A DNA stretch of 64,000 nt from CBDCWT01 sp965223305 (GTDB lineage: Bacteria; Planctomycetota; Planctomycetia; Pirellulales; Pirellulaceae), in assembly GCA_965223305.1 (NCBI GenBank), contig CBDCWT010000031.1, positions 62,001 through 126,000 of the forward strand, read 5' to 3'. Position numbers and translations under genes: made by a program. The notes under the pieces are model-generated. The model had not been told where the DNA came from. It ran no database searches and saw only the letters and a list, made by a program, of their open reading frames with translations. Each line of letters starts with the position of its first letter. Position 1 is the stretch's first letter. Shown here in pieces: positions 26,523 to 35,986 of the stretch.

Positions 26523-27285
26523 GGTGGCTTTTGTCGAGTATTCACTAGGCGACCGGCAGAAATCTGCGGAAAAACACGCAGATCGCCTCCTCGGTGCGGG
26601 AAAATCGATGACCATCGGCCACGAAAACGCCCGCTAAGCCTCCCTTGTTGCGGCCCCACATATCATCCAGGCTAGTGATTCAGTATAGTTTATGGCCCCC
26701 GGTCAGCAACTCTTTTCTGCCCTGAGGATGCCCCCCAAGAAGGTGGTTGTGCAGCTTTACGCTTCGTGCAGTCCGCCAAACTCTGGCGAGTTCGGCTACA
26801 CCCCAAATCAGCCGCTGGGCGTTAGCCCACGGTTCCTCAGCGAAACCGACGCGATAGCGTCCGGGGACGGCTCCCCCCTCTCCGGCCCTTCGGGCCGACT
26901 CTCCCCGGGGGGGAGAGTGACGAAAGACGACATCACGTACTAACTAAAAGCTGCACGACCTCCAAGAAGGTTGGTTGTGCAGCTTTACGCTTCTTGCAGT
27001 CCGCCAAACTCTGGCGAGTTCGGCTACGCTCCAAATCAGCCGCTGGGCGTTAGCCCACGGTTGCCCAGCGAAACCGACGCGATAGCGTCCGGGGACGGCT
27101 CCCCCCTCACCGGCCCTTTGGGCCGACTCTCCCCGGGGGGGAGAGTGACGAAAGACTCTGGAACCAGCGCCTTTTAGCCCCACTTCCCAACAAATCACGA
27201 GGGGCGAGCCTTGGCCCCATTTGGAGCCGCTCAAGCGAGTTCGCCGGCGAGAAAGGAGTCTGTCGCTCGCGCGCCGCGCTTTACA
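26523..27285. repeat. Intergenic gap with two near-identical ~230-bp blocks
   Basis: Blocks starting at about 26740 and 26967 share GGTTGTGCAGCTTTACGCTTC, CCGCCAAACTCTGGCGAGTTCGGCTAC (inverted repeat), CAGCCGCTGGGCGTTAGCCC, GATAGCGTCCGGGGACGG and CTCTCCCCGGGGGGGAGAGT (hairpin). The same modules recur at 41.7, 48.7 and 63.9 kb. This repeat field separates the divergent precursor and PRMT-like genes. The upstream part, 26523-26730, shows no gene. Confidence 0.75.
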
Positions 27286-28491
27286 ATGCCTCTTGGAAGC
27301 ACGACCGGCACGTTCCAAGCCTTCGCAGAAAAAACAGGCATGACCGAGACCTACAGCATTTGGCGCTATGGCGAGATGATTTCAGACGCCACGCGGATGG
27401 CGGCCTATGAGGCGGCGCTGAAGCGGAGCGTCAGCGAAGCGAGCGTCGTGCTCGACATCGGCACGGGCACTGGCATTTTCGCCTTGTTGGCCTGCCGGTT
27501 CGGTGCCGCCAAGGTCTACGCGATTGAACCGAGTGCTGCGATTCAGGTGGCCCGCGAGATTGCCGCTGCGAATCACTATTCCGATCGCATCGTCTTCATC
27601 CCGGCCGTGTCAACGGACGTGGATCTTCCAGAGCAGGCCGACGTGATTGTTTCCGATTTGCGTAGCGTCTTGCCGCTCTATGAGCATCATTTTGTCGCGA
27701 TTGCAGACGCCCGCCGTCGGTTCCTAGCCCCCGGCGGCAGGTTGATTCCTCAGCAAGACGAGCTGTGGGCAGCGCTGGTCAGGACTCCGGAGCTGTATCG
27801 CAAAATCGTCGACCCGTACCTGGACAATCCGTACCAGCTCGATATGCGAGCGCCTCTCCGCTTCATTACCAACGAGTTGCGTAAGGGGTCGCGGTTGACC
27901 CCCGCTGACTTGTTCATGGAACCTCAACGATGGAACACACTGGACTATCGGCATCTTGAAGGAACCGACGTGCACGGTGATCTCAATTGGATCGCCGCGG
28001 CGCCAGCCACGGTATACGGTTTTTGTGTCTGGTTCGACACCGTTCTGGCGGAAGGCATCGGATTCTCGAACGCACCTGGAGCACCTGATCTCATCTACGG
28101 CCGGGCGTTTTTTCCTTGGACCGAGCCAGTCGATCTAGACCTCGGCGACCAGATCCAAGTTTCGCTCAAAGCGACCTTGGCAGGCGGCGCGTACCTCTGG
28201 AGTTGGCGCACACGCGTCGAGAACGAGACCTGCGTGAAGGCGACCTTCAATCAGTCGACGTTCCAGCAGTCGCCGCAACCGCTATCGGAACTGAGAAAAC
28301 GGACGGACGCGTTTGTACCGAAGCTGAATGAAACCGCACAGCTCCACCGCTACATCCTCGATCACATGGACAAGGGAATTAGCTTGCGGCAGATCGCCCA
28401 GCAAGTCACCGACCGTTTTCCGGATCGTTTCGCCAACTGGCAAGATGCACTCCACGAAGTCGCAGAACTCTCGCAGAAATACAGCTGCTGA
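27286..28491 (+). CDS. PRMT-like methyltransferase with C-terminal PqqD/RRE-like domain
   Basis: 401 residues from ATG 27286; the frame is open from 27211 and the start is uncertain. TETYSIWRYGEMISDATRM leads into motif I VVLDIGTGTGIFALLACRFGA and the acidic YAIEPS, as in protein arginine methyltransferases. YGRAFFPW and a beta-barrel-like region follow (about 200-300). The last ~80 residues, KLNETAQLHRYILDHMDKG then SLRQIAQQVTDRFPDRF, have the look of a PqqD-type winged helix, which in RiPP clusters binds leader peptides. It is divergent from the precursor and convergent (3-nt gap) with the B2 protease, so it sits inside the lasso locus. A tailoring role is an inference; a general PRMT is possible. 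Confidence 0.72.
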   Translation: MPLGSTTGTFQAFAEKTGMTETYSIWRYGEMISDATRMAAYEAALKRSVSEASVVLDIGTGTGIFALLACRFGAAKVYAIEPSAAIQVAREIAAANHYSDRIVFIPAVSTDVDLPEQADVIVSDLRSVLPLYEHHFVAIADARRRFLAPGGRLIPQQDELWAALVRTPELYRKIVDPYLDNPYQLDMRAPLRFITNELRKGSRLTPADLFMEPQRWNTLDYRHLEGTDVHGDLNWIAAAPATVYGFCVWFDTVLAEGIGFSNAPGAPDLIYGRAFFPWTEPVDLDLGDQIQVSLKATLAGGAYLWSWRTRVENETCVKATFNQSTFQQSPQPLSELRKRTDAFVPKLNETAQLHRYILDHMDKGISLRQIAQQVTDRFPDRFANWQDALHEVAELSQKYSC

Positions 28492-28494
28492 CGG

Positions 28495-28956
28495 CTACCG
28501 GCGCGGAGCCGAAGCGGGGGAAAACCCAAAGGTCGCCACGACCGAGAGTCGGTCCCGGCCCGAGGCGCCGGTGACAATCGTCTGGCCACTCCGCAGCCAG
28601 GCATGTGCAATGACGTCGTGCTGCCCCTCCTTGGCAATTCCCAAGTAGACGGTCCCATCGATCCTTCGCAGTCGGAGCATGACGCTGGCAGCCAGGGCCT
28701 GGCCCAAGCACTCGACTTTCCAAGGCGTGTGGTTGCTGGCGGTGCGAATTGCACGCTGAATACGTGCGACGACTTCACCGTGGCGATGGTCCGGTGTTTC
28801 AGCCGTGACGGCCATATGAGTGCCTAGCCAGGGGGCAATCCGGCGGAATGGAAAGACGGCCAGCACAGCTCGAGCCACCGCTGTGAAGAAAACGGCTTCG
28901 AGCAACAGGCATTGATCGCGGAGTCGCAACCTGCTGAACTTACGTAGCCGCTGCAT
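28495..28956 (-). CDS. Lasso peptide biosynthesis B2 protease (transglutaminase-like)
   Basis: 153 residues, the usual size for stand-alone B2 (PF13471, transglut_core3). The N-terminal half is helical and hydrophobic (LLLEAVFFTAVARAVLAVFPF). The catalytic region reads TPWKVECLGQALAASVML (Cys83), then GTVYLGIAKEG and DVIAHAWLRSGQ (His118), the Cys-His arrangement of lasso leader peptidases. It removes the leader after the Thr-2/Leu-1 positions of the precursor in the presence of B1. The gene overlaps B1 by 17 nt, so the two are translationally coupled, as in split-B lasso clusters. Its 3' end meets the PRMT-like gene head-on. Confidence 0.9.
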   Translation of the reverse strand: MQRLRKFSRLRLRDQCLLLEAVFFTAVARAVLAVFPFRRIAPWLGTHMAVTAETPDHRHGEVVARIQRAIRTASNHTPWKVECLGQALAASVMLRLRRIDGTVYLGIAKEGQHDVIAHAWLRSGQTIVTGASGRDRLSVVATFGFSPASAPRR

Positions 28957-29257
28957 CGACCACCTCGATCAGATTCTGTTCTAGCAGTTCCTGGCCAAGC
29001 TGAATGATCTCGCGTTCGCATTGGCCTCGGCTGGTATCGAATTCACCCAGCAACGTCTCGCAAGCGTCGCCAAGCCGGCAAGGTTGTTCAATGAGTTGCC
29101 AGAAACGAGCCCCCACTTCGTTAAGCATGTAGTAACTGCCGCGCTCGATACTCATTATCGCTACTTCACCTTCAACGCTCGAAGACACCTGGTCAGGGCT
29201 CTGGCGGACAATCGTATCGATCGAGAGGGTTCGCGAACAGGTCATGCGTCGTTCCAA
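28940..29257 (-). CDS. PqqD-like RiPP recognition element (lasso B1)
   Basis: 105 residues from TTG 29257, or 101 from ATG 29245. TIVRQSPDQVSSSVEGEVAIM then GSYYMLNEVGARFWQLIEQP and a helical C-terminal half form a PqqD-family winged helix-turn-helix (PF05402). Such proteins bind the YxxPxL motif of the precursor leader and present it to B2. It lies downstream of the ABC exporter with a 65-nt gap and overlaps B2. No other role is likely in this setting. Confidence 0.88.
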   Translation of the reverse strand: MERRMTCSRTLSIDTIVRQSPDQVSSSVEGEVAIMSIERGSYYMLNEVGARFWQLIEQPCRLGDACETLLGEFDTSRGQCEREIIQLGQELLEQNLIEVVDAAAT

Positions 29258-29322
29258 GCTGTGGGAGGCGTCGGACTCTCATAGCTCCAACACTCCCGAG
29301 ATAGGTGGTCCAATCTCCTATT

Positions 29323-31173
29323 CTAGTCCATCCTGCGGCCCGTAGCGGTAGAAAAGTCGGTATCAAAGCCCTCGCCGGCCATCAGCGCGCGAAAACGACC
29401 GTCCCGCCCAGCCAGCTCGTCGAACGTGCCCATCTCGGCGATTCGCCCGGCATCGAGCACGACGATCCGATCCGCCGTCTGCACCGCCGATAGTCGATGG
29501 GCGATGATAATCACGGTCAGCTCGCCGTGCAGTTTGCGGATCGCGCTTTGAATGGCATGCTGGTTCTCTGCATCAAGCGCGCTTGTCGCTTCGTCCATAA
29601 TGAGGACCTCCGGACGGCGCAAGAGTGCGCGTGCCAAAGCGATTCGCTGACGTTCTCCGCCCGACAAACGGACGCCGCGATCTCCTACAACCGTCTCAAT
29701 GCCCTGTGGGAATGCCTCGGTAAACCCGTCTGCCGATGCAAGCTGCAGAGCCTCCTGGAGATCGGTGGCCGAAGCAGAGGGCAGCGCCCACAACAGATTC
29801 CGGCGAATCGTATCATGCAGCAAAAAAGTGGACTGGGGTACATAGCCGATCTGATCGCGCCAGGCTGCCAGCCTCTCGCCATCCAGCCGTACCCCGTCCA
29901 GCAGCACCTCGCCCGAGGCGGGAGGCAGCAGGCCCAACAACAAATCGGCCAGAGTGCTCTTCCCGGCGCCGGACGGTCCCACAATCGCCAGAGTACTGCG
30001 CGCAGGGATAGTGAGGTCGATGTCTTGCAGCGCCCAGGTGGTCTCGTCTGGATATCGATACGACACGCCACGTAACTCGATAGCCTGTTGGAACTGCAGC
30101 TTTTCGGCGGTTGTGCCCACCGGACTCGGTCCCTCTGACGCCTCGCAACGTTGTTGTAGATCGAACGCGGATTCCAACGCAGGCAGTACGTTGAGGATTT
30201 GCTGATAGCAGACGTGCATATTTCGCAGTTTGGGAATCAACCGAGAGAAGATGAAGATCAACAGACTCAGTTCACCTAAAGGGACTCGCAACCAGGCTTT
30301 GGCAGCGTACAGGAGTCCTGCGAGCATCGCGGCCGAGCCGGCTGTGTATGCGAATCGAGTGTTCTCGACCGTCTGCGTGTAGCTCATTCGCGTTTGCACA
30401 ACTTCGTCAGTGGCGCGATCGAAGGCGTCTATATGCAGCTGGTCCGCGCCCATACTCTTGACTTCTTTCATACCAGCCAGATGTTCGGTGACTTGAGAGT
30501 AGAACGACTCGGTCAAGGCCGTGACTCGTTCTCCCGCTCTCAAGGCCGAGACGTTCTGGCTGCCGAGGACTCGCCAGAGCACCAGAAAGCACCCCAGGCA
30601 AATCAGCGACATCGACGGTGAGAGTGTAATCGCCAGACCGATGTGCACCACGACCACGAACACTGCACTCACCAGTCGCAGCAAATAGAAGGTACCGCCG
30701 GAGACTCGATCTAGATTGCTGGTCAATGCGTGAGTGAAGTCCGAACCACGAGACTGGATGAAGAAATCCCATTGGCACCGCGTGATGGCGGTAAAGAGAC
30801 GGTCCTGCAGCTGCTTGGTAAAAGCACACTCGAGCTGGCTTTGAACTACCTGTAGCCATCGATTCAACAGCGCTGAAATCAACACGATTCCCACAAAGGA
30901 GATCAGCACGACACCTAACGAAAGCGAAAGTCCCAGAGCACTGAGTGCCGTCGTCAGCTGTGCCGAGAAGCCGCTGGCCAGTTCGTTCTGCAGCTCACCG
31001 ATTCCCACTAATTCGAGCAACGGGACCAGCATCAAGACGCTGACCCCGCCGGACAGACCGACGAGCCAGGCCAGCCCTAGATAGAGAACGACTCGGCGAC
31101 CCTGCGTCTTCAGGAGCAGCGTCAGGTAGGCCTTGGCGGTATGTAGTGCTTTGTGCCGCGGAGGAGTCATCAA
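29323..31173 (-). CDS. ABC exporter (fused membrane and ATPase domains), lasso D-like
   Basis: 616 residues. Six membrane helices lie in residues about 28-330. The nucleotide-binding domain has Walker A GPSGAGKST (399-407), a Q-loop in YVPQSTFLL, signature LSGGERQRIAL (from 503), Walker B VLIMDEATSALD (from 523) and His switch IIAHRL (His559). This is the type I exporter layout used for lasso peptide export and self-immunity. No peptidase C39 domain precedes it, which fits a peptide already trimmed by B2. It lies between the kinase and B1 on the same strand. Export of the lasso product is inferred from context. Confidence 0.9.
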   Translation of the reverse strand: MMTPPRHKALHTAKAYLTLLLKTQGRRVVLYLGLAWLVGLSGGVSVLMLVPLLELVGIGELQNELASGFSAQLTTALSALGLSLSLGVVLISFVGIVLISALLNRWLQVVQSQLECAFTKQLQDRLFTAITRCQWDFFIQSRGSDFTHALTSNLDRVSGGTFYLLRLVSAVFVVVVHIGLAITLSPSMSLICLGCFLVLWRVLGSQNVSALRAGERVTALTESFYSQVTEHLAGMKEVKSMGADQLHIDAFDRATDEVVQTRMSYTQTVENTRFAYTAGSAAMLAGLLYAAKAWLRVPLGELSLLIFIFSRLIPKLRNMHVCYQQILNVLPALESAFDLQQRCEASEGPSPVGTTAEKLQFQQAIELRGVSYRYPDETTWALQDIDLTIPARSTLAIVGPSGAGKSTLADLLLGLLPPASGEVLLDGVRLDGERLAAWRDQIGYVPQSTFLLHDTIRRNLLWALPSASATDLQEALQLASADGFTEAFPQGIETVVGDRGVRLSGGERQRIALARALLRRPEVLIMDEATSALDAENQHAIQSAIRKLHGELTVIIIAHRLSAVQTADRIVVLDAGRIAEMGTFDELAGRDGRFRALMAGEGFDTDFSTATGRRMD

Positions 31174-31461
31174 CTCTTTCGTCTGTCAGCCTTCGAGTTA
31201 CGCGTTCGCATCAATCATAATCCGAGGCGTGAGTTTTCACATGGCACGCGCGCCCTAATCGAAACCCGAAGCGTAAGCGAGGGAGAGTTGGTGTACCGAC
31301 GCAAATGACTCCCTCGCTTACGCTTCGGGTTCCGATCGAGCTAGAAGCGCAACTTCAAAACTAACGCTTCGCGCTTACGAAGTACCCGGCGAATTCGCCA
31401 ACCGCCAAAACAGTGAAAAGCACAACTTCAAAACTCACCCTTCGCACTTACGAAACAACGC
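31174..31461. repeat. Intergenic hairpin repeat (AACCCGAAGCG family), copy 2
   Basis: 31263-31331 is a near-perfect inverted repeat: AACCCGAAGCGTAAGCGAGG pairs with CCTCGCTTACGCTTCGGGTT. Degenerate GCTTCGCGCTTACGAA units lie on its right, to about 31460. It separates the kinase from the exporter within the otherwise co-directional lasso genes. I found no small gene in it on either strand. Confidence 0.7.
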
Positions 31462-32424
31462 CTACCTGGACTGAGCGGCGACTTGCGCTAGCTCGTCGTC
31501 GAGTAGCTCTGCCGTTCGGTCGAGCTGTGATAGATCCCAGGGCCGCGACAACCGCAGCACGGCGAGATCCGACAGAGCCTCGACACAGGTATGAAAGTGC
31601 CGCTCTCGGAGGCCGAGTCCCTTCAGGAACTCGTACCGATAAGTGTTGTTCAATAGCGACTCCAAGCTCCGTGAGTCGTCTAGCTGTTCGATATCTACTT
31701 GATCGTTGCTGGGGTCGGAAGATCTCTCGAGAACATAGAGCCGTCGCAGCGGGAGAGGTCGTTCGGGCTGGTACCTGGTCGGAAGCTCGAACTTGTCGCA
31801 TTTGTTGACAACCCGCGGGATTCCATCGGGAGACACGCCGAGCGATGCAAGGGCGTCGATCCAAATCTTGACTCGCGGGAACCCGGGCCATACTACCGGT
31901 CCCTGGCCGGGGGCGATCGCTAACGGACACATATCGTCACAAATCACGTCATAGCCGAGTTTGCCGCAGAAAGCAGCCAACGTCGACTTGCCAGCCCCTG
32001 AAGCGCCGGTAAAGGCAACACACCCCTCACCAACTCGAATCGCGCTGGCATGCAACGGCATCATTCCCCGCTGCTGCAACAACGCCCCGAAGGCCGATCC
32101 CATCAAGTAAACTCGTGTACGGTCCAGCGAGACAGATGGCTCCTGCTCGACTACGATGTCGCTGCCGCGGCGGATCAAGTACTTGCCGACGCCGGCAACC
32201 GACAGCAAGATCTCGCCAGGCTTCGCCTCGTATCGTATGCCGTGCAGCTCACCCTGATCTGCAGCTTCTGATAGTCGATCGGGCACATCACCAAGACGAA
32301 CTCGTAGCAATGGCACCGACTGAGGGTCTGCCTCCGCCACGCCGTACAGCTCCAATTCGGACGAGAATACCAGACCAAACGATTGGTAGAGGAACAATTT
32401 GCGTTCGGATGGCCGTTCAAACAT
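31462..32424 (-). CDS. HPr-kinase-like lasso peptide kinase
   Basis: 320 residues. MPLHASAIRVGEGCVAFTGASGAGKSTLAA (Walker A at 140-148, preceded by the LHASA element) and the following VICDDMCPL acidic segment match the C-terminal catalytic domain of HPr Ser kinase as found in lasso clusters. Homologues in such clusters phosphorylate the C-terminal Ser of the precursor, and the precursor here does end in Ser. Its start overlaps the end of the frameshift-corrected nucleotidyltransferase by 8 nt (ATGTTTGA), indicating coupling. A generic HPrK role is unlikely because the protein lacks the N-terminal HPrK domain and has no phosphotransferase-system neighbours. Confidence 0.85.
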   Translation of the reverse strand: MFERPSERKLFLYQSFGLVFSSELELYGVAEADPQSVPLLRVRLGDVPDRLSEAADQGELHGIRYEAKPGEILLSVAGVGKYLIRRGSDIVVEQEPSVSLDRTRVYLMGSAFGALLQQRGMMPLHASAIRVGEGCVAFTGASGAGKSTLAAFCGKLGYDVICDDMCPLAIAPGQGPVVWPGFPRVKIWIDALASLGVSPDGIPRVVNKCDKFELPTRYQPERPLPLRRLYVLERSSDPSNDQVDIEQLDDSRSLESLLNNTYRYEFLKGLGLRERHFHTCVEALSDLAVLRLSRPWDLSQLDRTAELLDDELAQVAAQSR

Positions 32425-33618
32425 GGCGATTCATGCGCGGTAGCAAGGAGGTCATCGTTCTGGACGCAATGTAACGCCATCGACTCACGTAGGGTCGAAT
32501 CCGGCCTTCGTGCAAGAGGTCACGCTGCTTCGGGCGGATAAATCGTAGCAGGCTATTCAGCAGCGGCTGAATTCTTCCGGAGAAACGGTATCGCCACAGG
32601 CCATCGGCCAGCACGCTCAAGAGCGGTAGCGCCTCATCGGGCCCGGAGCACCCGTTCCATCTGGTCGACCGTCGAACGCAGCTTGCGTCGCCATGTTGTC
32701 TCGATCGGTGCGGGAAGGCGCATCGAGGAGCTGCAGTCGCTCCAATAGTAGTAGACCGCTGACGACGTAGCGATGAGTCTTCGACCGCTCAGCCTCAGAC
32801 AGCAAGAGAGGCCACTCTTCAGCTGGAACCCGCTGTGCGGCTGCCGCCAGATCGCAGAGCCAAGACAGCCTCATCCAACGATGGTTGCCGCCATGAAAGG
32901 CGAGGTAACAGACGAGCTCTCGGGTCGGCATGGTCAAAATCCGTTGCCCTGAAATCGTGAGGTACGCACCACTAAACTGGTTTTCCAGTACGGTAGCGAA
33001 TAAGGCCTCATCGTTGGATAGACGCCAATGCAGGTCCACGTGTAGCGGGGCGGCATCGCTGCGGGTCATTTCACACGACTTGGAATCAACCAATACTCGA
33101 TTTCGCTGACCCGCCGACATCCTGGCCAGCTCAACACCGCAAGCTTGATATCCCAGCTCGTCCAACAGCGTGATCGCCGTAAGCAGGTCGTCCGGTTGGA
33201 TGAGCACGTCGAGGTCGATGAACTGCCGCCGCTGAAGTCCACCATACAGCTCCATGGCCAGTGCCGGCCCCTTAAAGGCAACCACCGGTATCGCCCGGCT
33301 CTCGAACAGGCGGGCGATGCGCACCAGCTCTGCAGCCAACCTGAGATTGCCTGCAACGATTTGTGTCTGTAGTTCCGCGATCTGCTGTATCACTGACGAG
33401 GGCACGTTGGCAGTGCCCCGCCGCAGCACTTCGTGCAGCTGTGGGATCACGCGATGCCGGACCGCCAATCGGATGAAGGCGTCCCAATCAACGTCTTCGG
33501 CAATTACAACCTGCCCATCCGCCGCTTTGCCTAGAAACTGGCGGATGCACGAAGCCAGTAGTTCGAATTCTCTGCAATAGCAGAAGGTGAGACGCGCCTT
33601 GCCAAACATAGGAATCAC
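32417..33618 (-). CDS. Nucleotidyltransferase-like protein (PF14907 type), frameshifted C-terminus
   Basis: The main frame (33618 to about 32720) has VVAFKGPALAMELYGGLQRR then FIDLDVLIQPDD and HVDLHWRL, typical of the NTP_transf_5 family often found in lasso clusters with HPr kinases. The role there is unclear. The main frame runs out at 32617 in a tail unlike the family. A sensible continuation exists in other frames: MRLPAPIETTWRRKLRSTVD from about 32723, then DEALPLLSVLADGLWRYRFS from about 32638 to the stop at 32417. Two single-base shifts (the second in a GGGCCC run) would restore one protein of about 400 residues ending at the kinase start codon. This is either decay or assembly error. 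Confidence 0.72.
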
Positions 33619-34077
33619 GAGCCGTGAAGAGCGTTACCATTCATTGTACATCGCTGATACAGCCAATTCAGGTCGTGGTCGGAACCCGCATCTTCGCCGC
33701 GCCGCGAAGTAACCCCTGTACCGGTTGTGCGATTTGTACGACACCGGCGGAGCAAGCTCTGGGCGAGCTGGCGGAGTTTTTCCTGGTCGTGTCCCGCAAT
33801 CGTCAGAAGTGCCCAGGCAAGCTCCCGACTCACTCGGCCCAAAACGTAGAGTCTTGAAGTCGCGCTGTTCTTTCGTTTTGGCAGGGATAGGTCGAATTCG
33901 TCGCGTTCCTAACCCGAAGCGTTAGCGAGGGGGAGTTGGCGTACCAACCCAGGTGATTCCCTCGCTTACGCTTCGCGCTTCCGATTGAGCCGAAGGGGAC
34001 ATCAAAACTGACGCTTCGCGCTTCCGATTGGCCAACAGCGCAACTTCAAAGAGCGCAAGAGAGACTTGACCGCGCGG
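33619..34077. repeat. Intergenic gap with hairpin repeat, copy 3
   Basis: 33910-33978 carries AACCCGAAGCGTTAGCGAGG and the partner CCTCGCTTACGCTTCGCG, followed by GACGCTTCGCGCTTCCGATTG units (about 34009). The part next to the nucleotidyltransferase (33619-33900) should hold the promoter of the kinase/exporter/B1/B2 transcript, but no clear box is visible. No gene seen. Confidence 0.6.
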
Positions 34078-35825
34078 TCAAGCTGCGATGCCCTTCACCG
34101 ATGATTGGCGTCGGCGCGGAAACCAACCCACTCCCAACACCGTTAAAGCAACGCGATCCTCCAGGTTCGGGCGGAAGATGGTCAGCAACGTGAGTGGGAT
34201 ATACCAGGCCATGTAAAGCCCGCCTCCGTCCCCATGCCAAAACTGCGTCGCCACCATGACTGCTGCCGAGCAACTGAGCAGTGTTCCCAAGTTCTTTTGA
34301 ACCGGCCAGAGCGCCAGTGCGGCGCTGAAGGCAAGAAAGGCAGCAATCACCGGTATCCGATAGGGCTCAATTCCCAAGCCCCAAATGCCGTCCAGCCCCT
34401 GGGTGACGGGAAACCAGAGGCCAAACATGCGTCGGACATTCTCCAGAAAATTAGTGAGGTCGCTCGAAACAAAGGTCATCGAGGCGACCACAGCAACCAG
34501 CATCGAAAGCACCCCGGACAGAAATCTCATCAGTCCCCGCTGCCAGTAGAAACTGATCCACAAAGGTAGTAAGAACACCGGATAATACGCCACTCCGATG
34601 GCCAAGCCGATAAACATGCCCGCCGGGAGTGGACGGCGATAACAAAGCACAGCCCAAATCAAGAACGCGGCGGGCAGGACGTGGTCAACGCGCCCAGTCA
34701 TGTGGGCCATGTAGGGCAACATCAGGTACAAGGTGGCAGCGCCAATTCCAGTTTGGACGTTGCCAAAGTGCCAATAGCCAATCGCCACCAGCCCTATCAC
34801 CACGGCCAGATGCGATAGAATGGCCATCGTCTTGGCCATCCGCAGGTACCCGTACTCAGACTTCTCGACCGGCTCGCCCCATTGCTGCGGCATCGTCACC
34901 AAGCTGGGCAGCAAGTAGAGGACCGCATTGCCCGGTCCATGAAATTCCGCCGTGTTCCCGTCCGGTTGCTCGGCCACTCCCGCCAACATCTGATGGGCCT
35001 CTCGCGGGCCTTGCAGGTCCTTTTCAGTGACCGGACTGCTGACGACGTTGGCCATCAAGAAGACGAACAACGAGCAACCAATGAATGTCAGGCCACCGGT
35101 CGATAGATTCGGTTCCAGCAGGGGACGACGCACCATCGTCGGGTCGAGCAGTAACCTCAGCAACAGCAGACCGCTGGCCGATAACAGCCAGATGAACCCA
35201 AAGGCCCTCAGCCTGAAGGGCGTCACGGCGGCTTGCGAGGTTTCGGTCGAGTCTGTATCGCCCGCGGCCAGTTCATCTCCCGCGGCTACGTCGGTACCCG
35301 TCGCGGCAGGTACTGGACCGTCTTCGGTGTCGGCTGAGATCTGCTCGTCGGCAACCTGGAGGTCCTGCCGTGCAGGTTCGACCGCTGCACTGTCGGTGGC
35401 TTCGTCGGACACGGGATCGCCGCCGAGATCCGAGTCCCGCTGATCGGCTGGCGCCGCGCTGGTGGATGACTCAGCATCAGCGGCCGCCGCTTGATCTGCG
35501 GCTAACTCTTGAGACGCCTCGCCGAATCCGCGCAGCAACTCCTCGTCACCGAAATGGACAAAGAGCAGACCTGGCGCCAAGCTGATCAGCAGCGCCAAGT
35601 CAAGGTTGCGGATGCCTCCAGAAGCGTCCGAACTTGAAGAACAACCCAATCATCAACAGCGAAGACAGATACGCCCACGTCGTTGGATGGACTGGATAGT
35701 AATGTAGTAGGAACTCACTCATGCGCAACGAATCCCGAAACACCCGCTCCGCATCGTAGTACTTGGACCACACCAAGACGGTCGATGATCAACCGGGTCG
35801 GAGACAACGTCCAGATATTCAGCAT
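34078..35825 (-). CDS. Polytopic membrane protein, frameshifted N-terminus
   Basis: The intact frame 35649-34078 encodes about ten hydrophobic segments (for example LLISLAPGLLFVHFG, FGFIWLLSASGLLLLRLLL) and a long acidic Ala/Asp-rich linker (about residues 50-140). Its true start seems to be ATG 35825: MLNIWTLSPTRLIIDRLG, then VWSKYYDAERVFRDSLRMSE (loss of 2 nt in GTGTGG near 35772), then LLMIGLFFKFGRFW joined to IRNLDLALL (one extra G near 35612). Corrected, it reads as a single planctomycete-type membrane protein of about 580 residues. No enzyme motif was recognised; the helix pattern hints at a GT-C-like fold but I cannot support it. Confidence 0.65.
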
Positions 35826-35986
35826 ACGGAGATGCCGTCGTTTTTCAAGGCGAGCCGTTGGATTTGCGCGTTGGAGGACGCCTCATAATAGCTTCCTGAC
35901 AAATGGCTTACGGCGATACGACGGCGACGACGACAGTTGCTAGTCAGGCGGCACCGCAGGGCGATCGGTTGGCCGCCGTCTGAGGC

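Noticed and set aside
26240..26548. 102-codon plus-strand frame over the lasso precursor
   Set aside because: No RBS or domain; the minus-strand 52-codon precursor with AAGGAG and lasso motifs explains this stretch.
26700..27180. Plus-strand frames with SPPNSGEFGYAPNQPLGVSP
   Set aside because: They translate the intergenic repeat modules seen in many gaps, so they are not genes.
32417..32620. 67-codon frame as lasso precursor or separate small protein
   Set aside because: It lacks leader and core features, starts at TTG without RBS, and reads as the family-like C-terminus of the nucleotidyltransferase in another frame.
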